Shown in pieces: positions 46,552 to 59,129 of a stretch of 64,000 nucleotides of DNA. The notes under the pieces were generated by a model, which saw nothing but the letters and a program-made list of their open reading frames with translations, ran no database searches and had not been told where the DNA came from. Source of the stretch: Epiperipatus broadwayi (taxonomy: Eukaryota; Onychophora; Udeonychophora; Euonychophora; Peripatidae). The stretch is taken from assembly GCA_028023455.1 (NCBI GenBank), contig JAQFVV010006200.1:8236521-8300520 (forward strand), in the 5' to 3' direction. Each line of letters starts with the position of its first letter. The first letter of the stretch is position 1. The translations under genes were made by a program, and so were the position numbers.

Positions 46552-49268
46552 TATAATAATCAAGTTTGTACTTTCATGTAATAGAATCTAGAATCCAGGC
46601 AAAAAGCCCAAAGTTGACCAGACTAAGAGTATGATGTCCCGAATCTGACCCTGCTTGAACTCATCTGCCAGAATTCCAAGACCCTATGAATGACCATGCT
46701 TAAGGTTACACATACTTTTATCTTTTGTGGCTGGCATAGGTCAGGGAGAAACATGGACTTGGGGGATTTTTAAATATATTAACTAATTTAAATGCTACCA
46801 GCACAACATTAAAGATAACATTCATAAATCATAATTAATGCATAGATGGTTATATCACATATGTATAATTAATTAAGACTGAATTGGATTGAAATAGGAA
46901 GGAGAAATAATATGAAACCAACATAAATTTAACATTGATTTATTAAATAAATAAAACATCAATTAATGTGGGAGAAGCATGCAGGCTTTGTAACATGAAG
47001 ATTTAGCATGTCACCTCATTAAATCTTTAATTATTAATGTGACCAGATGCATTTTACAAATGACTAAGTGGTGCCTAAATACGATTATGCCAATTCCTAT
47101 TGAAAGTGGTAGTTACTATTACAAAAAATGCTGCACTAGTCTTAGTTAAAATATTTATTGCAACATTATTAACTTAGTAAAGTATGAGCATATAAATCCA
47201 CTTTGGGTTAAGATTGAACCTAAAAACTAAAGATATAAATTTCAGTTTAATACTGGATAATTAAATTATAGAACTCAGAGTTGGCTACACAAGGTGACGA
47301 ACATGCTACAGCCTGGCAAATTACAATAACAGAGTGCTCTGCAGATAGATTAGAATCAAGGGGTTTTGTGACTAACACCGGTACCTGGGACCAAGCATCT
47401 TGATGCTAAAAGGTCAGGATGACTAACATGACTGCCTGGAATTATACACCAGGTCTTACTTGTGTGTGCCCCAAAAGAAGAGGGGATGGACTTGCCTGTG
47501 GTCCCATCCTAAGGAGAAAGTGCAATAAAATGTTAAACATTGAACAAGAATTTAAGATAATCTAATCTGCCAAGCAAGGATATGACATTAATTAGTATAT
47601 TAGACATACAGGGCAATAGCCTGGTCAGTATAAAGCTATATAATCAAATGACACTTGAGGGATAAACAAAATATAATAAACTCTTGTTTATAGGTTTTAA
47701 TTCATACATATAAATTATTACAAGAGAGGAGAAAGTATATATGATCGATTGGCCAAATAATTATTGAATATACTTTCATATTACTAAGACTAGTACATTA
47801 CTCTATTCAGAAATTGCAATAAGATGGAAATTTAATAGTAAGCCACTATACATTTAGAATCAACTAAGAATTATAGGAATTCAAACCAGAGAGCATGGAG
47901 AATGTCAACAAGAAACAGTTATGGGAAGATATTTACAATTATATCCTAGAATATTTATTACATTTAAATGTTCGCTGCTTCGAGGCATTGGCATATAAAT
48001 AACAAAATAACAGTAAAGAAATATTATAAGCACAACTGCAGTGATAGATAAGAATTTAGATTAGATTACATTTAGTTTAAATAAGGTTTTTATCAAGAGA
48101 TAGGCAAGTTATACATTACAATGCATTATTTGGTTTACTAGAAATTATAAGGAAATCATTGTATAGAATTTAGAAACTTACATTAATTTGTCTTTAGCTG
48201 GCTTTAAACTTTAAGTTGAGGATTTAAATTTAGAGAATAGTTAGTTATCACAGAGCTCTGTGGTTATAGATTGGCATTACCAATTAGTTGAACTGGATAG
48301 GCAGTTGTTTGGCTTTCAGGCATCATGATGGTTTTCTTGAGCAGGGCATAGTGTCTTCATTGTGGAAGTAGGCTGTTGCTGGATGGTCTCAGGTTGCAGC
48401 TCCAGTTGTTGAGACATCTGTGAGCAGTTGGCACATCATTCTTCTGTGGATTAGAAGCAGCTGTTGCCTTTCTCCAGCCAGATCTTTCAAAGATCAATCT
48501 GGCATGGGTTATGTATAGCAACAATCTTCTAAAATTATGTGACTCCAGAACTCAAGCTTAAAACATACCCTATTTATACTTTTCTTGCAAAACACTTAAC
48601 TAGAGAAGAATTTATTTCATCTGAAACCCATTAACTCTAAAATACAACATAAAATTCTAAGATTTTTGATTTGATCCAAATACTTTTGTTTAGATTTCCA
48701 GGGCACCTTAAATTTTCCTCTAGGTGTCAAATAGTGCTACTCCAGAGATTTTACTGTATACACTTTTACCACAAACAAATTTGAGTATAGTAATTATAAG
48801 ATTTTAAGTTTTGATTTAACCACAGGTGTGGTGATTTTAATGCAAATTTGTTTACGGCTAAATTTTTATTTTTAATTAATATAACTAAAGGTTTTTTGCA
48901 CTTTTACAAAATTAAATCACGCCACTCTATATATATTATTATATAAGGTGAATCATCCATCCCACATACGAATTTATATTTAATAAAATTACTAAATTGA
49001 CATTTCCACTATTTAAAATTATACTATAAATCATTCCTTTATAAAATATAAAATTTAAACCATTATATTCACTGTAACACTTAAGCCTATGTATGTACAG
49101 CGTGTATTCATATGTGCATATATAATGCTGCGCACTCAGCCGTGATAGTAAGATTTATACGTTTATTTTCAGAAAATAAATATTTTAATAGGGTTTGAAT
49201 CTAGCACAGACAGGTTTGGTAGTTAAACTAAAATGTACAACGGGAAGAACTTGAACCTGACTATTGCA
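46552..49268. mobile_element. Diverged solo LTR related to the nested element
   Basis: The first 24 bases align without gaps to the start of the nested LTR (TATAATAATCAAG-TTTGTA versus TGTGCCGGTCGGA-TTTGTA), then share ATCTAG.ATC.AGGCAAAA. A CTGGCATGG.TTATGTATAGCAAC block near 48497 is also common to both. The end CTATTGCA is followed by ATATATA, and ATATAT precedes the start, giving the same target type. No internal region or second LTR is present. It is much older than the nested copy. Confidence 0.7.
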
Positions 49269-49346
49269 ATATATAGAATAGGTTTTGCTAAAAAGTGTTT
49301 AAAGTAGAGTGAATGAATTGCATTTATATAAGATATTACAGCAAAA
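49269..49346. mobile_element. Hairpin element, right part after LTR split
   Basis: GGTTTTGCTAAAAAGTGTTTAAAGTAG...GCATTTATAT..GATATTACAGCAAAATAAAG matches the outer right arm of the hairpin family (compare 17200-17254, and the complement of 16974-17030). It completes the element interrupted at 46551. Confidence 0.65.
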
Positions 49347-51579
49347 TAAAGAAAGTGGTAAATTTGATAATATTTCTAAAGTTATAAATAAGTGAGCTGG
49401 ATAGGGATTTGATAAAATCTATTATTTAGCATTGACTGACTAATTATTCAAGCAGCAGTGAATAAGCTGAAATCATGACACTTGTTTTTTTAGCAAGTTA
49501 ATGTATAAACATCCAAATATAATACACTTCAAATAGTTTGACAGTTACTTAGATATGCAAACATTTAAGAATTCAGCAAGACTTAGATTTGAGATTAATA
49601 TTTGAAATTGCACACATTAGACCACAAACACAATTGAACGATTAAAGTGCTTAGAATATATACATTTTTATTTAACATATCTTTATGCTGCTTTTATGAT
49701 AAGGAATGTCAAATATTAAATGGTAGCAACTCTCTCCAAATATTAGTATCATCCAATGCAAACCATAATAATCAATGGATACAAGAAGGTTTTGTGCATC
49801 AAAATCTTTATCTAGTGCCTATTCATCCAATATCACCAGACTAGTGGCTTTCATCAATACACCTAGAAATTTGGATCTAAGGCAATCCTTTAGCAGACAT
49901 CTTTTACCTTTTTTAGTTATCGATAAAGCTATAAGATCAAAATAAAACCGCAGTAATGATATTGATCCAAACTTATTGGTTTGTACAGTCATGCAGATTT
50001 GAAAACAGTCCAATATCTATACATTTAGGTGCCTCATTTTTTTGATAACCATAGTCATCACCATTCTTTGGATCATCACTATTCTTTGGATTTATAGTTA
50101 ACTAAAAATCTAAAAGATGGCTGTTGAATGGTTGCATTAGAGCCAAAAATGCTCTCAGATCCAAGTTTCATCAAGGCCACAAGCTAGAAACTAGTTTGGG
50201 AATATTGGATAAGTATGTACCAGATAAGGATTTTGATGCATAAATCTTCTAACAATATATAGATTACTATGACTTGCAGTGAGTGTCATGACTGTTTGGA
50301 GAGAATTACTACTGTTTCAACAGACTGTGGATGTATAAGAAAATTGTGGACATGGTTTAATGTTAAATGTTTTTGGATCTATCTACTAATATCAGATATT
50401 ATTTTTAGACAAAAAAGTATTAGATAGATCAAATTTTAGTACTTCCCTGTTATTGGAGCCATTTTATTTCTTGGCCCAGCAATAGCAGTATGTGGCGGTC
50501 ATGGATAGTTGACAACTGTCAGAGAACTAATTTCAATGATGATATTGGTCTTCTTTGAACAAGTGGATTTTCTGCAATTCAGGAAATATATGAACCAAAG
50601 TAAAGTTTCATTTCATGATTCCTTTGACCCAGCATTCTATCTGGAAGTATTCCTTTCTTTTGCGAGAATGCCATTGGTAGAAGGCATAATGAATAAATTC
50701 ATCTTTATATATGAGTAGGAAAGAGAGTAATCTAATAAATAAATTAATATTTTTTTGCATAGCAATATTTCTTGACTTTTATTAGCTATTAATTTTTTTT
50801 ATAAATCTTAATGTAAAATATTAATTGAAAATAGATGCCTATTTTAAGGTGACAATTTGAGTTGGAAATCTGATGGCTTTCAGAATTTGATAACAGGAAC
50901 AAAGCAGCATTTGAAGTTGTATTTGACTGAATTCATTTGGAGACTGAAGTTACAGTTGACAAATTAATATAAAAAATCAAATGGCACCAGATAGCAGGGA
51001 AGCATCCAAATTTTAAAAATACAATTCAGTTGCGGTTGAAACCTACTATAATATACTAATACAAATTAAAATAAACAAGAACAGCTAGCTAGTCTAGTAT
51101 CATCTATTGTAAACTTGCGCCATCAATGATTATCAATTCCCAGACCAGTTTATGGCTTTTGCATTTAGCATTGAGAATTTTGATTCAAAACCAGAACACA
51201 TGCAGTTATAATTATGGCAGAAAGGAAGTCACTAAAACATATAGTTATTTGTATATGGATTGTTTTCATCATTTAATTATTGAATATTTTAGAAAACATT
51301 AACTTATGTGTTTTGAAAACTATAAATAAAATTTGATTTTTTTCTAAAAACATTTAATAATGCAACTAGATAATGAAAATAGTTCTACATATAACTCGAA
51401 ATGAATTTACATTTTTCAACTTTCAGTCGATATTTAGATAACATTTTTATGCTGTAAATTGTTTCCAAATGATAAAAATGAAACAGAAAAAATCAGTTTA
51501 TTATTTTTAAAAGTCGTAAAATGTAAAAAAAATAATGTTTTTTTTTAACAATATTTAAAGTATTGTAAATACAGTAAAT
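49347..51579. other. Putative first intron of hexosaminidase gene
   Basis: If the donor at 51580-51585 is used, this minus-strand tract is the beginning of intron 1. It contains further diverged copies of the dispersed repeat (about 49700-49900, 50110-50210 and 51095-51190). No second exon carrying the WGALRGLETFSQL-type motif was seen on the minus strand. A frame at 50509-50718 on the plus strand is unrecognised. Confidence 0.4.
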
Positions 51580-51585
51580 ACTTAC
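51580..51585 (-). promoter_or_regulatory. Splice donor GTAAGT of hexosaminidase exon 1
   Basis: The minus-strand junction reads ACCT|GTAAGTATTTAC, a near-ideal donor directly after the conserved NET motif. Confidence 0.8.
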
Positions 51586-51979
51586 AGGTTTCATTCATTC
51601 CTAAGTAAGGTTGTTCTTCACAGACTTCAGGTATAATGACATGCAATCGGTTGACTATACCTATACAGTTTGAATTAGCTAAGCAAGCATTCTCAAGGCT
51701 TTTATTTAAATTTTCAAATGTTCTATATCCACTAAAAATAAATCTATAGTAGTGGCGGAAAGCGTTTTCTAAAATGTCACATGATTTTAATGAAGCCCAA
51801 AATTTAAATATTTTATGATTGATAAAAAAAAAGTTTTCAAATGCTTGAAATATTTGGGGGGTCGGCCAAATCGTTTTGGGCTTAGAGTTAGCAGTTCTTT
51901 CGCCAAAAATTTGTATTAGAAATGTTAGAAATATAAAGAGCAAAAAAAAATGAGCAGCAGTTTTTTTAAAATACAACAT
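51586..51979 (-). CDS. Beta-N-acetylhexosaminidase, first coding exon
   Basis: This family (GH20, HEXA/HEXB type) removes terminal N-acetylhexosamines from glycans in lysosomes or secretions. The exon starts with a Met followed by a strongly hydrophobic signal peptide (about residues 8-26). The N-terminal domain then shows IWPTPQ at about residues 37-42 (the conserved W-P-x-P-Q), CDILENAFRHYYRFIF at about 68-83 (the conserved C-L-AF-RY segment) and CEEQPYLGMNET at the end. At 51585-51580 the minus strand reads GTAAGT, a good splice donor, leaving a phase-1 exon whose last base T would start the expected Tyr of the NETY/YTL segment. Further reading into the intron gives unrelated sequence and a stop. 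The catalytic domain is not in this exon. The high Phe, Ile and Asn content fits the AT-rich genome. The frame is intact. Confidence 0.85.
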
Positions 51980-52921
51980 TATTCCACAAGTAAAGTAACG
52001 CCGTTTGATATCATTGTTACAATTCTTTATTACTGATTCGTCTTTGGTTTTTATGTTCTATAGATAGCTTTCGATTCCAATTCACTTTTGTGATTTTAAT
52101 TACGAAAATAATAAAAATAGTTAAAAGAATAAAATTAATTATGTCTTTTGTAATAATTATTGCTTATCGACCAACTAATATAATTTATTTTTTTAATGTT
52201 AAATTTACGCTAAACATTTTTATTGTTACAATACTGTGAAAAATGTTTAAACTACGGTAAATAAATTTAGCGGTTAACTTTTAGGAAAAATCATTATTTT
52301 TTAATAATTTATGACGGAATTTTCTTTACAATTGTAATTAATATTTTTAATATGTGTATAGATACATCATTATTACAATTATTGAAAACTAACTGTCGAA
52401 AAAAAAAAGGTTATAAATATCAATGTGTGAATTAGTAATTCTGACGATTGGTTTTTTAAAATATATGTATATTTTATCAAATTGCAACTGTGTTTTAGCC
52501 CAGAAGTTTAGTATAAATATTTAATGTAATAAGATTAAATAAGGATTCATTAAATATAAATTTGATCCAAGATTCACCTTAGTTTACATAATTAACGGAT
52601 GACTATTTACAAATTTTATTAAATCATAATTCATGATCTGAAAGTGGAATTAAAGTTAGAGATAGTGAATGCTTGCTCTGACGTTTACGTAAACAAACTT
52701 ACGCTTGACAGTGTTTTTGGTAGAACGCCATCTATTGAATTAAGATCAAGATGATCTCCCTATTTATGTGATATTCAGCTTGGTTGTTACTAGGTATTGT
52801 GGTCTGTTGAGATTCTTTTTCTAGGCATTTCTTCGAGCATATAATTTGAATTGGCAAATGTAGATTGTTTTTATGTACTAACTTGATCACTTTAAAAATT
52901 AAATCTATCATCTGTTTAGAC
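51980..52921 (-). promoter_or_regulatory. Upstream region of hexosaminidase gene
   Basis: This lies 5' of the start codon and must hold the promoter and 5' UTR if no non-coding exon lies further away. No clear TATA box at a sensible distance is visible. A CTCF-like site is at 52723-52738. Confidence 0.35.
52723..52738 (-). promoter_or_regulatory. CTCF-like motif upstream of hexosaminidase
   Basis: The minus strand reads TCAATAGATGGCGTTC; TAGATGGCG fits the central CTCF core, while the last core C is T. It lies about 750 bp before the start codon. Confidence 0.3.
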
Positions 52922-53320
52922 CAGGGGTCCCAACCCTATGCCCATGGGCACCACGGTGCCCGCAGACCATTTTACGTGTGCCTGCCGCTATCCGAACACG
53001 ATAAAAAATTATTTATTTGATACAAAAAAATTTAATTTTTAAATTTTTTTATAAATTATTGTATTATATTGTAATCAAATTGTAGGGCATACTATACTTT
53101 TAACAGCGTAAAAATATAAACGTTAATTATATGTTAAAATTTTATTTTTGAAATAAATATTTTTTTGTACATTATGTGTATTATTAACAATGTCCAACTA
53201 TAAATTTACATTTAAAAAATAAATGGTGCTCGCCACCTGGTTGAAAAAAATAAATGGTGCCCACTACCTGTCCGGTATTATAGAATGTGCTCTTACATGT
53301 AAAAAGGTTGGGGACCTCTG
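52922..53320. mobile_element. hAT-type MITE, 399 bp
   Basis: The terminal inverted repeats are CAGGGGTCCCAACC on the left and, inverted, CAGAGGTCCCCAACC on the right. The 8-bp target duplication GTTTAGAC lies at 52914-52921 and 53321-53328. CAGGGGTCCCCAACC ends with 8-bp duplications are typical of hAT elements. A palindrome (GGGCACCACGGTGCCC) follows the left end, and an AAATAAATGGTGC..CCACCTG unit is duplicated at about 53217-53275. It has no transposase. Confidence 0.92.
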
Positions 53321-53328
53321 GTTTAGAC

Positions 53329-54060
53329 AATATGGAGAAAAAGTTTTGCCTCTAGAATAAGGGTTGAACCTGGCAATTAGTAGTGGGTCCTACAAAAACT
53401 TGACAATTTATTTTATGTTAAATAGCAATTGTTAACATTTTAGGAAACTTTTATATAAAAACATTTATATAAAAAACCAATAAGAGTTCTGTGTGATTTT
53501 AGTTCAAGCAAAAATGGTGAATGCATAAATTAAAGGAAGTTTTGAAATATAATTTAAGAACCAATTCAGTAAGCTGTTGACAAAAAAATATTATTTTATA
53601 TAGTTATACATAGAGATACAAAAATGAATTATGTTACAAAATATATATATAAAAATATTAATAAAGATATTTTTCTTAGTATACTGTATGAAAAGAAACA
53701 CAATTAATTTCTGATATTTCCACTCTTGACTCGCATCTTTATATGTAATTGTTATATTTTGTAAAAATATAAGTTGTGCACTCCAGAAAAAGTAGAAAAT
53801 ATTAGAGAAATTTATTTAGACTGTGAACTAATAAGTGGTAAATTCAATTAAAGAATTTATGTTAATTGTGATTGATAAATTCTAAGAAATATTTGCTGAT
53901 TACAAATATTTCTTGATAAGAGACTAAATTACCTTATATGGAAAGGAATTCCTAAGGCAATAATTAATTAGTTATAGACCTAAATACATTACCATATACA
54001 GAGAAAGTAATTATTATCATATATGGAGAAAGTAAGTAATTGTGTTAAAAACTTTTAAAA
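53329..54060. other. AT-rich tract, nothing recognised
   Basis: Mainly A/T-rich single-copy-looking sequence with a TA run near 53640. No exon or element end is seen. Confidence 0.5.
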
Positions 54061-54259
54061 GAATAATCAACAAGGTGCATCATTCATTTCCAGTTCATTT
54101 TGCAGAGATATGCAAGTGGCAGTAGCTTCAGATAATGTGTAGCACTCTCAGTGGAAATATGTTCAAGGGCAGCAGCTGAATAGGCCCATAGAGTTTGGGA
54201 AACAGGCCAAAGGAAACTGTCGGGATAGCAGCTAGATGTGAAGAGTTGATTTTCCAGTG

Positions 54260-54610
54260 GATTTCAGGTGAAGTTACCAAGAGGACTATTGCTGAGGGAT
54301 GCAAGTAATTGCAGTTAAAAGTTCATAATGATGATTGCAGTGCTCTATGATGAAGCCAGATGTGTTTGTGTGCAGCTGAAGGGGACCAGGCCAAAGTGTT
54401 TGGGAAACCAAGGCCAATGGTAACCGTTTTGAAAGCAACCATTCTTAAAGTTTGTCAGGTGAAATGAACCAATGAGAACTATATATACAGATTGTGATAG
54501 ATCTCAGGAGAAGTTAACCAAAGTGAACTATACATGTATATAGTATATTATGTGTGTAGCAATACCTCATCAGGGGAAGTCAACCACAGGAAACTATATG
54601 TATATTTGTG
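54260..54610. repeat. Degenerate tandem units (TCAGG-GAAGT-AACCA-ACTAT)
   Basis: At about 54265, 54458, 54504 and 54569 a similar block recurs: TCAGG(T/A/G)GAA(G/A)T(T/C/G)AACCA followed by A-G-(A/G)AACTATA. Units are about 45-65 bp apart over the last three and further apart at the first. The surrounding 54060-54620 has clearly higher GC than its flanks. No frame is recognised. Confidence 0.55.
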
Positions 54611-54619
54611 TTGTGGGTG

Positions 54620-56278
54620 TAACAGACTGCACTATTCTTATATATTATTTTGTTTGTTGGTATTTGGAATGCATGTATTTTGAATACACAGCAGTAATAT
54701 GCTTCATTTTCACCCAAGTATGATCAATTATAAATTAATTCTGTTTCTGCATAATTTTATGGCCATATTTTCAGTTTTTGAATAGTTTCAGGAATTGCAT
54801 AATTTTGGAAAAATTTTTAAAATGTTTTTCATATCTTGAAAAACATATCAATTTTTTATTTAAATTTTTCATAAAATGCTGGCAATTTTTCTTCAGCTGC
54901 TTTCCATGGAATAAAATTCTGCACTATTCCAGTAATCTATTTCCAAAATATTGAGAAATTCTAATTTATAGCTGTCTTGAATTTGATTACAATGTGATTT
55001 TAAATGATAACGATCCATTAATCGCTTCTTCAAATACATTGTTTCCTAAATCTCTTTACTGAGGAAGTCTGACAAATCAAATATTTGTTATAAAATTTAT
55101 ACTTTTGAAAGTTTCAGAAATTATTAAATCATCAATTTTTTCCCCCATAGAAATATTTTTCAAGCATTTGAAATGCTTTAACAGATCTTGCACTAGTTTT
55201 TATTAATCTAAATTTCTTGCCTATAGCTATTTGAAATAAAAAAATTTTTACTTAAAATATCAATTATTAATGTCAAATCATTTAAACGATATATTTTCAA
55301 AATAAATATAATTGTATCCAAGTATCATTTATTTGAATAAAAATATTTATGTAGATCTGGATAAGCAGGCCAAAGAATTATGGCTGGTCTTAAACTATAG
55401 GCAACCCATCTTGGTTCTAATATTCTAACAATTTATAAAATGTCAACACAAAATTGTTTAGATATTTTGAAAAATTCAATTTGTTTTTTATTGGACTGAT
55501 GAAAAATAGAATATTCTGTCTTATTTCATTTAGAGAACTATCTAAAATAAACTGGAGGTGATGATTAAAATACTGCTGTATTTAGAATTTGTTTAATAAT
55601 TCTTATGCTCACTTTAGATTTTCTTCTAAGTATAACATGGGTACTACCAGAGAAAAATTAAATTAAGTAGATAGTAAATTAATATTATTTGAACTTTCCA
55701 CCCTTGAAGAGTTTTTGTTTTTCCAATTCATCCAGTCTAATGAAAATTATTAATGATATAATATTTTAAAAACATATGATTAATTTGCAGAATATTGTTG
55801 AAGCTTTCTTAATACAAACAAATTTTCAGTTTTTCACAATGATTTTAAGATATTTTTTTCTTAATAACCTTTATAATGAAATCTATTATTTTAAAATCAC
55901 TTTTATGAGAATGAAATCCTATTCCTATATTTAATCAGTGTTTAATATACATCTTCATCTCATATTTTTTTGCCAGACTACAAATAGTGGTCATTAATTT
56001 TTTTTTCATTTATTGTAATTATTGCTTTTGATATGGAATCCTGTTTAAGTGCAAGATTCTTTATGAAAATCATTTGAACTTTTGACAGGAAATGTTCTTT
56101 CATTTTTTCCTTAAATTAAGCTTATTATATTACATTTTTCTCTGATATTTCAGTTTGAAATTCTTTCCATTCTTTTGAAATGTGAACAACTTTTTCTATT
56201 ATAAAGTCATATTGGGCACAAAATTTATAATCCAGAATTTTATTTGAAATAACCGGTCTGTCATATTTTTTATTAAAT
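54620..56278. other. AT-rich tract, nothing recognised
   Basis: T-rich tract with many short runs; no coding frame over 60 codons of normal composition. Confidence 0.5.
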
Positions 56279-57316
56279 ATTTTGGTACTCATTACTTAGC
56301 CAGGCTTGGGTGCTTGATGGTGTTCTGGCTAGCCAAGAACACCTACAAATGCTGTTTATACAGCCTAGACTTATGGCTAAGAAAACAGTTCTGTTTATCT
56401 TAGACAATGCAGGCTGCTTGATGGCGTTGCACAGAAATATTACAGCCTGTTTTGTGTTTCGCGACACTTTGTGAATTTGCATAATTCACAGTTGGTTACC
56501 GTATCATCTGACAGTGTTTGGATTTCAAGTGCCCACAACTTCTGAAATCTCCATAGTAGAGAAATTTCATTTCTACTTAAATCAGGCAGTCTGACTCACT
56601 AAGAATTGTCACACCATTCCTACCCTTCGCTACACAACTCAGAATGTGCAAAATATTGGCAAAGGGTAGGGCAGAACAGGATTCAGTTGAGCTCATGTGA
56701 AAATCATGCTTTCGCAAGAAAATATACGAGACAAATAAAATGGTGCACTGATGCAAGGTATTCAATTCACACATTTCCAAAACAAAAAATTATGATTCTA
56801 TGACATAAATCAGTACAAAAAAAATGAAAGTTGAAAAAGTCAAAAGTTTTGATCTGGGGTGGGAGTGGAGGAGGGTGGGTTGAGAAATATTTTGTCATCA
56901 CTGAGACAAAAGTTCTTTTTGATTTGTTTTTATTTTTTAAAAAAGGTAATAGAAATTAGGGTTTTAAAAATAAAAGTTTTACTATATCAGCGGTAAAGAT
57001 GTGTTTGTGTATAATTTGTTATTATTGTAATTTGTTAGTAGGAAGGAACAAAAACCTAAAAATAACAAATTAAAGACATAATAGAAAAAAATACAAGGAT
57101 AAAATAATTTAATTAATAGTAAAAATTGTTTTTTAAAAATCGCTAAATAGAAATCTCGTAATACAAATAAAACCAAAAAAAAAACTTGCCATATAGGCAA
57201 AAAAAAAAGTCGCCATATTTTAAGAATCATGGCCCAGTAACATTGCATTGTATTATTTTTGACTGGCAACAATACCATCAAGTGATCAAGGCCGGCTAAA
57301 TAATTAGTACCAAAAT
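56279..57316. mobile_element. TIR DNA element 2 (non-autonomous)
   Basis: Inverted ends of about 45 bp: ATTTTGGTACTCATTACTTAGCC... on the left, ...GGCTAAATAATTAGTACCAAAAT on the right. A CTTGATGG(T) block follows inside both ends. The interior shares CACA(A/G)AAATATTAC(G/A)GCCTGTTTTGT and TGGTTACCGTATC-like blocks with element 1 (39759-41407), so they belong to one related group. No transposase frame is present. Confidence 0.65.
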
Positions 57317-58120
57317 TTGGTATCCTTTCATCAGCATTGTTAGATTATTTTCAATGTTAGAACTGTTATTATATTTGTTTCAATTACTGACATACTGCTT
57401 TCCTTAATTTAGGGAAGGGGTTGTACTTCTAATTGATTTTATTTATTCAAAGCCATGTCAGAAAGAATTCTAATTTTATTTATTAATTTTTTTTTTTTTA
57501 GTGAAAAATCTATCAATTATCATTGCTTTTTCATTACTTTGAGAGTTACTGCAAAAAATGAATAACAATATTTTGTTTTACAATATTAAGAGTATTTATT
57601 GAAATTCAATTTTTATGAAAAATTCACTGAACAAGAAAATTCAATATCCAATGCAAATAGTAAGATCTATGGTCAAAAATGTCTACAATAGATTAATACA
57701 TAGAAGGATGCCTAACATGTAAGTATAAATCATTAAAAAGGATAAGATTCAATTTGGTTCAGATTAGTTTGGTGACAATGTTCTGTAGGCCAACATTTTC
57801 CAGATCGTAAATGAATTTTATATCTATTTCTTCCATTAATAAGTAAAATCATTTGAAGTGAGCATGTCACATGTATAGTTGTTGTCATATCATAAACTTT
57901 TATAGGCAAAACTTATTATACTACTGATGCATAATCAGAATATACATTTTCTTTATTTTATTGATAATAAATGTGGATTTAGTCCTACAATAATGAAGGT
58001 ATGGGAATAAAAATGTATTTCAAAGAGAATGCAAGGTTTTTTCATACAGGATCTCAAGCTATCAGGAACATGTGCACAGTTATTTTATTATTTATATGAC
58101 ATAAAATCTATTTTGCACTG
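57317..58120. other. AT-rich tract, nothing recognised
   Basis: Poly-T run near 57485-57500; no gene or element end is seen. Confidence 0.5.
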
Positions 58121-58192
58121 TGTGGTTTAGTCTAATGGTAAAGTATTGGACTTTGGAACCTAAGGTCTTAGGATCGATTCCAGTTCTGGGAC
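58121..58192 (+). repeat. tRNA-derived SINE head or tRNA pseudogene
   Basis: TGGTTTAGTCTAATGGTAAAG fits a pol III A box, and GGATCGATTCC 33 nt later fits a B box. The middle, TTGGACTTTGGAACC, resembles a Gln- or Pro-type anticodon arm. The T stem and acceptor stem do not pair well, so it is not called as a working tRNA. Sequence after 58192 does not match other copies in the window. Confidence 0.6.
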
Positions 58193-58899
58193 TTTCAGTA
58201 CTCAAATTTCTTATGAACTCCAAACAATCAAGCTATTTGATTATATATTTAACAAAATAAATGTGCACATACTTCTAACAATCTATGATAGTTTGAAATC
58301 AATGTATGAACAAATTTATAATGATATTTCTATAAAAATAACCAAATAAGAGTGATAATAATCAAATCACTAAAGTATAAAATTTCTAAGGGAATTCTTC
58401 TAACAAACTGAAGTGAAGTAGCTGCATTTTGTAACTGGCTAATGGGTCCTGTCTCTTCCAGTGTTTGAACACTATATGACATCCTTAGTAATTGACTGTT
58501 TAATTATTTATTTAATGTATTTCTACTGTGTTATGTAAATAAACATTGTAAAAATAAAAGAGATCACTTTTTATTATAAATGATATTTTTTTATTTATTC
58601 AAATACAAATTTTTCAAACATTAAAGTAAACTCTTCATTGTTGACAGGAATAATATTATCAATTCCTAAATAAATAAAAATAAAAAAAAAACAATATAAA
58701 AAAGTTTAAAATTGAAAAAATAAATAAAACATCAAACATAGTGTATTAAAACATATTACATTAATGAAATATATATATAAATAAGACTTATTAGCTCAAT
58801 AATCAATTTTTCATCAGGATAAAACATAAAATTAAAAAATATATCTTAACTTCAGATTATATAGTTTTATAATTCCATTCTACTGTTGTCCCTATTATG
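58193..58899. other. AT-rich tract, nothing recognised
   Basis: No exon or element boundary recognised; poly-A runs at about 58670-58760. Confidence 0.5.
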
Positions 58900-59045
58900 A
58901 GCTTGAATAATCCAGCCATATTAAATAGTGCTTATTAAGTTCACATCCAGTGTTAACCTACTAATATCTCCACATAAATTTCTGACATATGGCTTTCATT
59001 AATGAGGAATTTAAATTTGGATTTAATGCATCTAGATCTTTTGGG
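58900..59045 (+). repeat. Dispersed SINE-like repeat, copy 3
   Basis: GAGCTTGAATAATCCAGCC...GTGCTTATTAAGTTCACATCCAGTG...TTTAAATTTGGATTTAATGCATCTAGATC, in the same block order as 44104 and 45826. Confidence 0.4.
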
Positions 59046-59129
59046 CTTTATGTACTTCCATTTAGGAACTATCATTTACTTAAAAATATTAAAAATATTT
59101 TAAATACAAGTATATTTTATATACCTGAA

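Noticed and set aside
50509-50718. 69-codon plus-strand frame with a balanced composition.
   Set aside because: No family recognised, a stop just upstream, no splice sites of note, and it overlaps the presumed antisense intron.
58121-58192. Functional tRNA gene.
   Set aside because: A and B boxes are present, but acceptor and T stems do not pair, so it is listed as a tRNA-derived repeat only.
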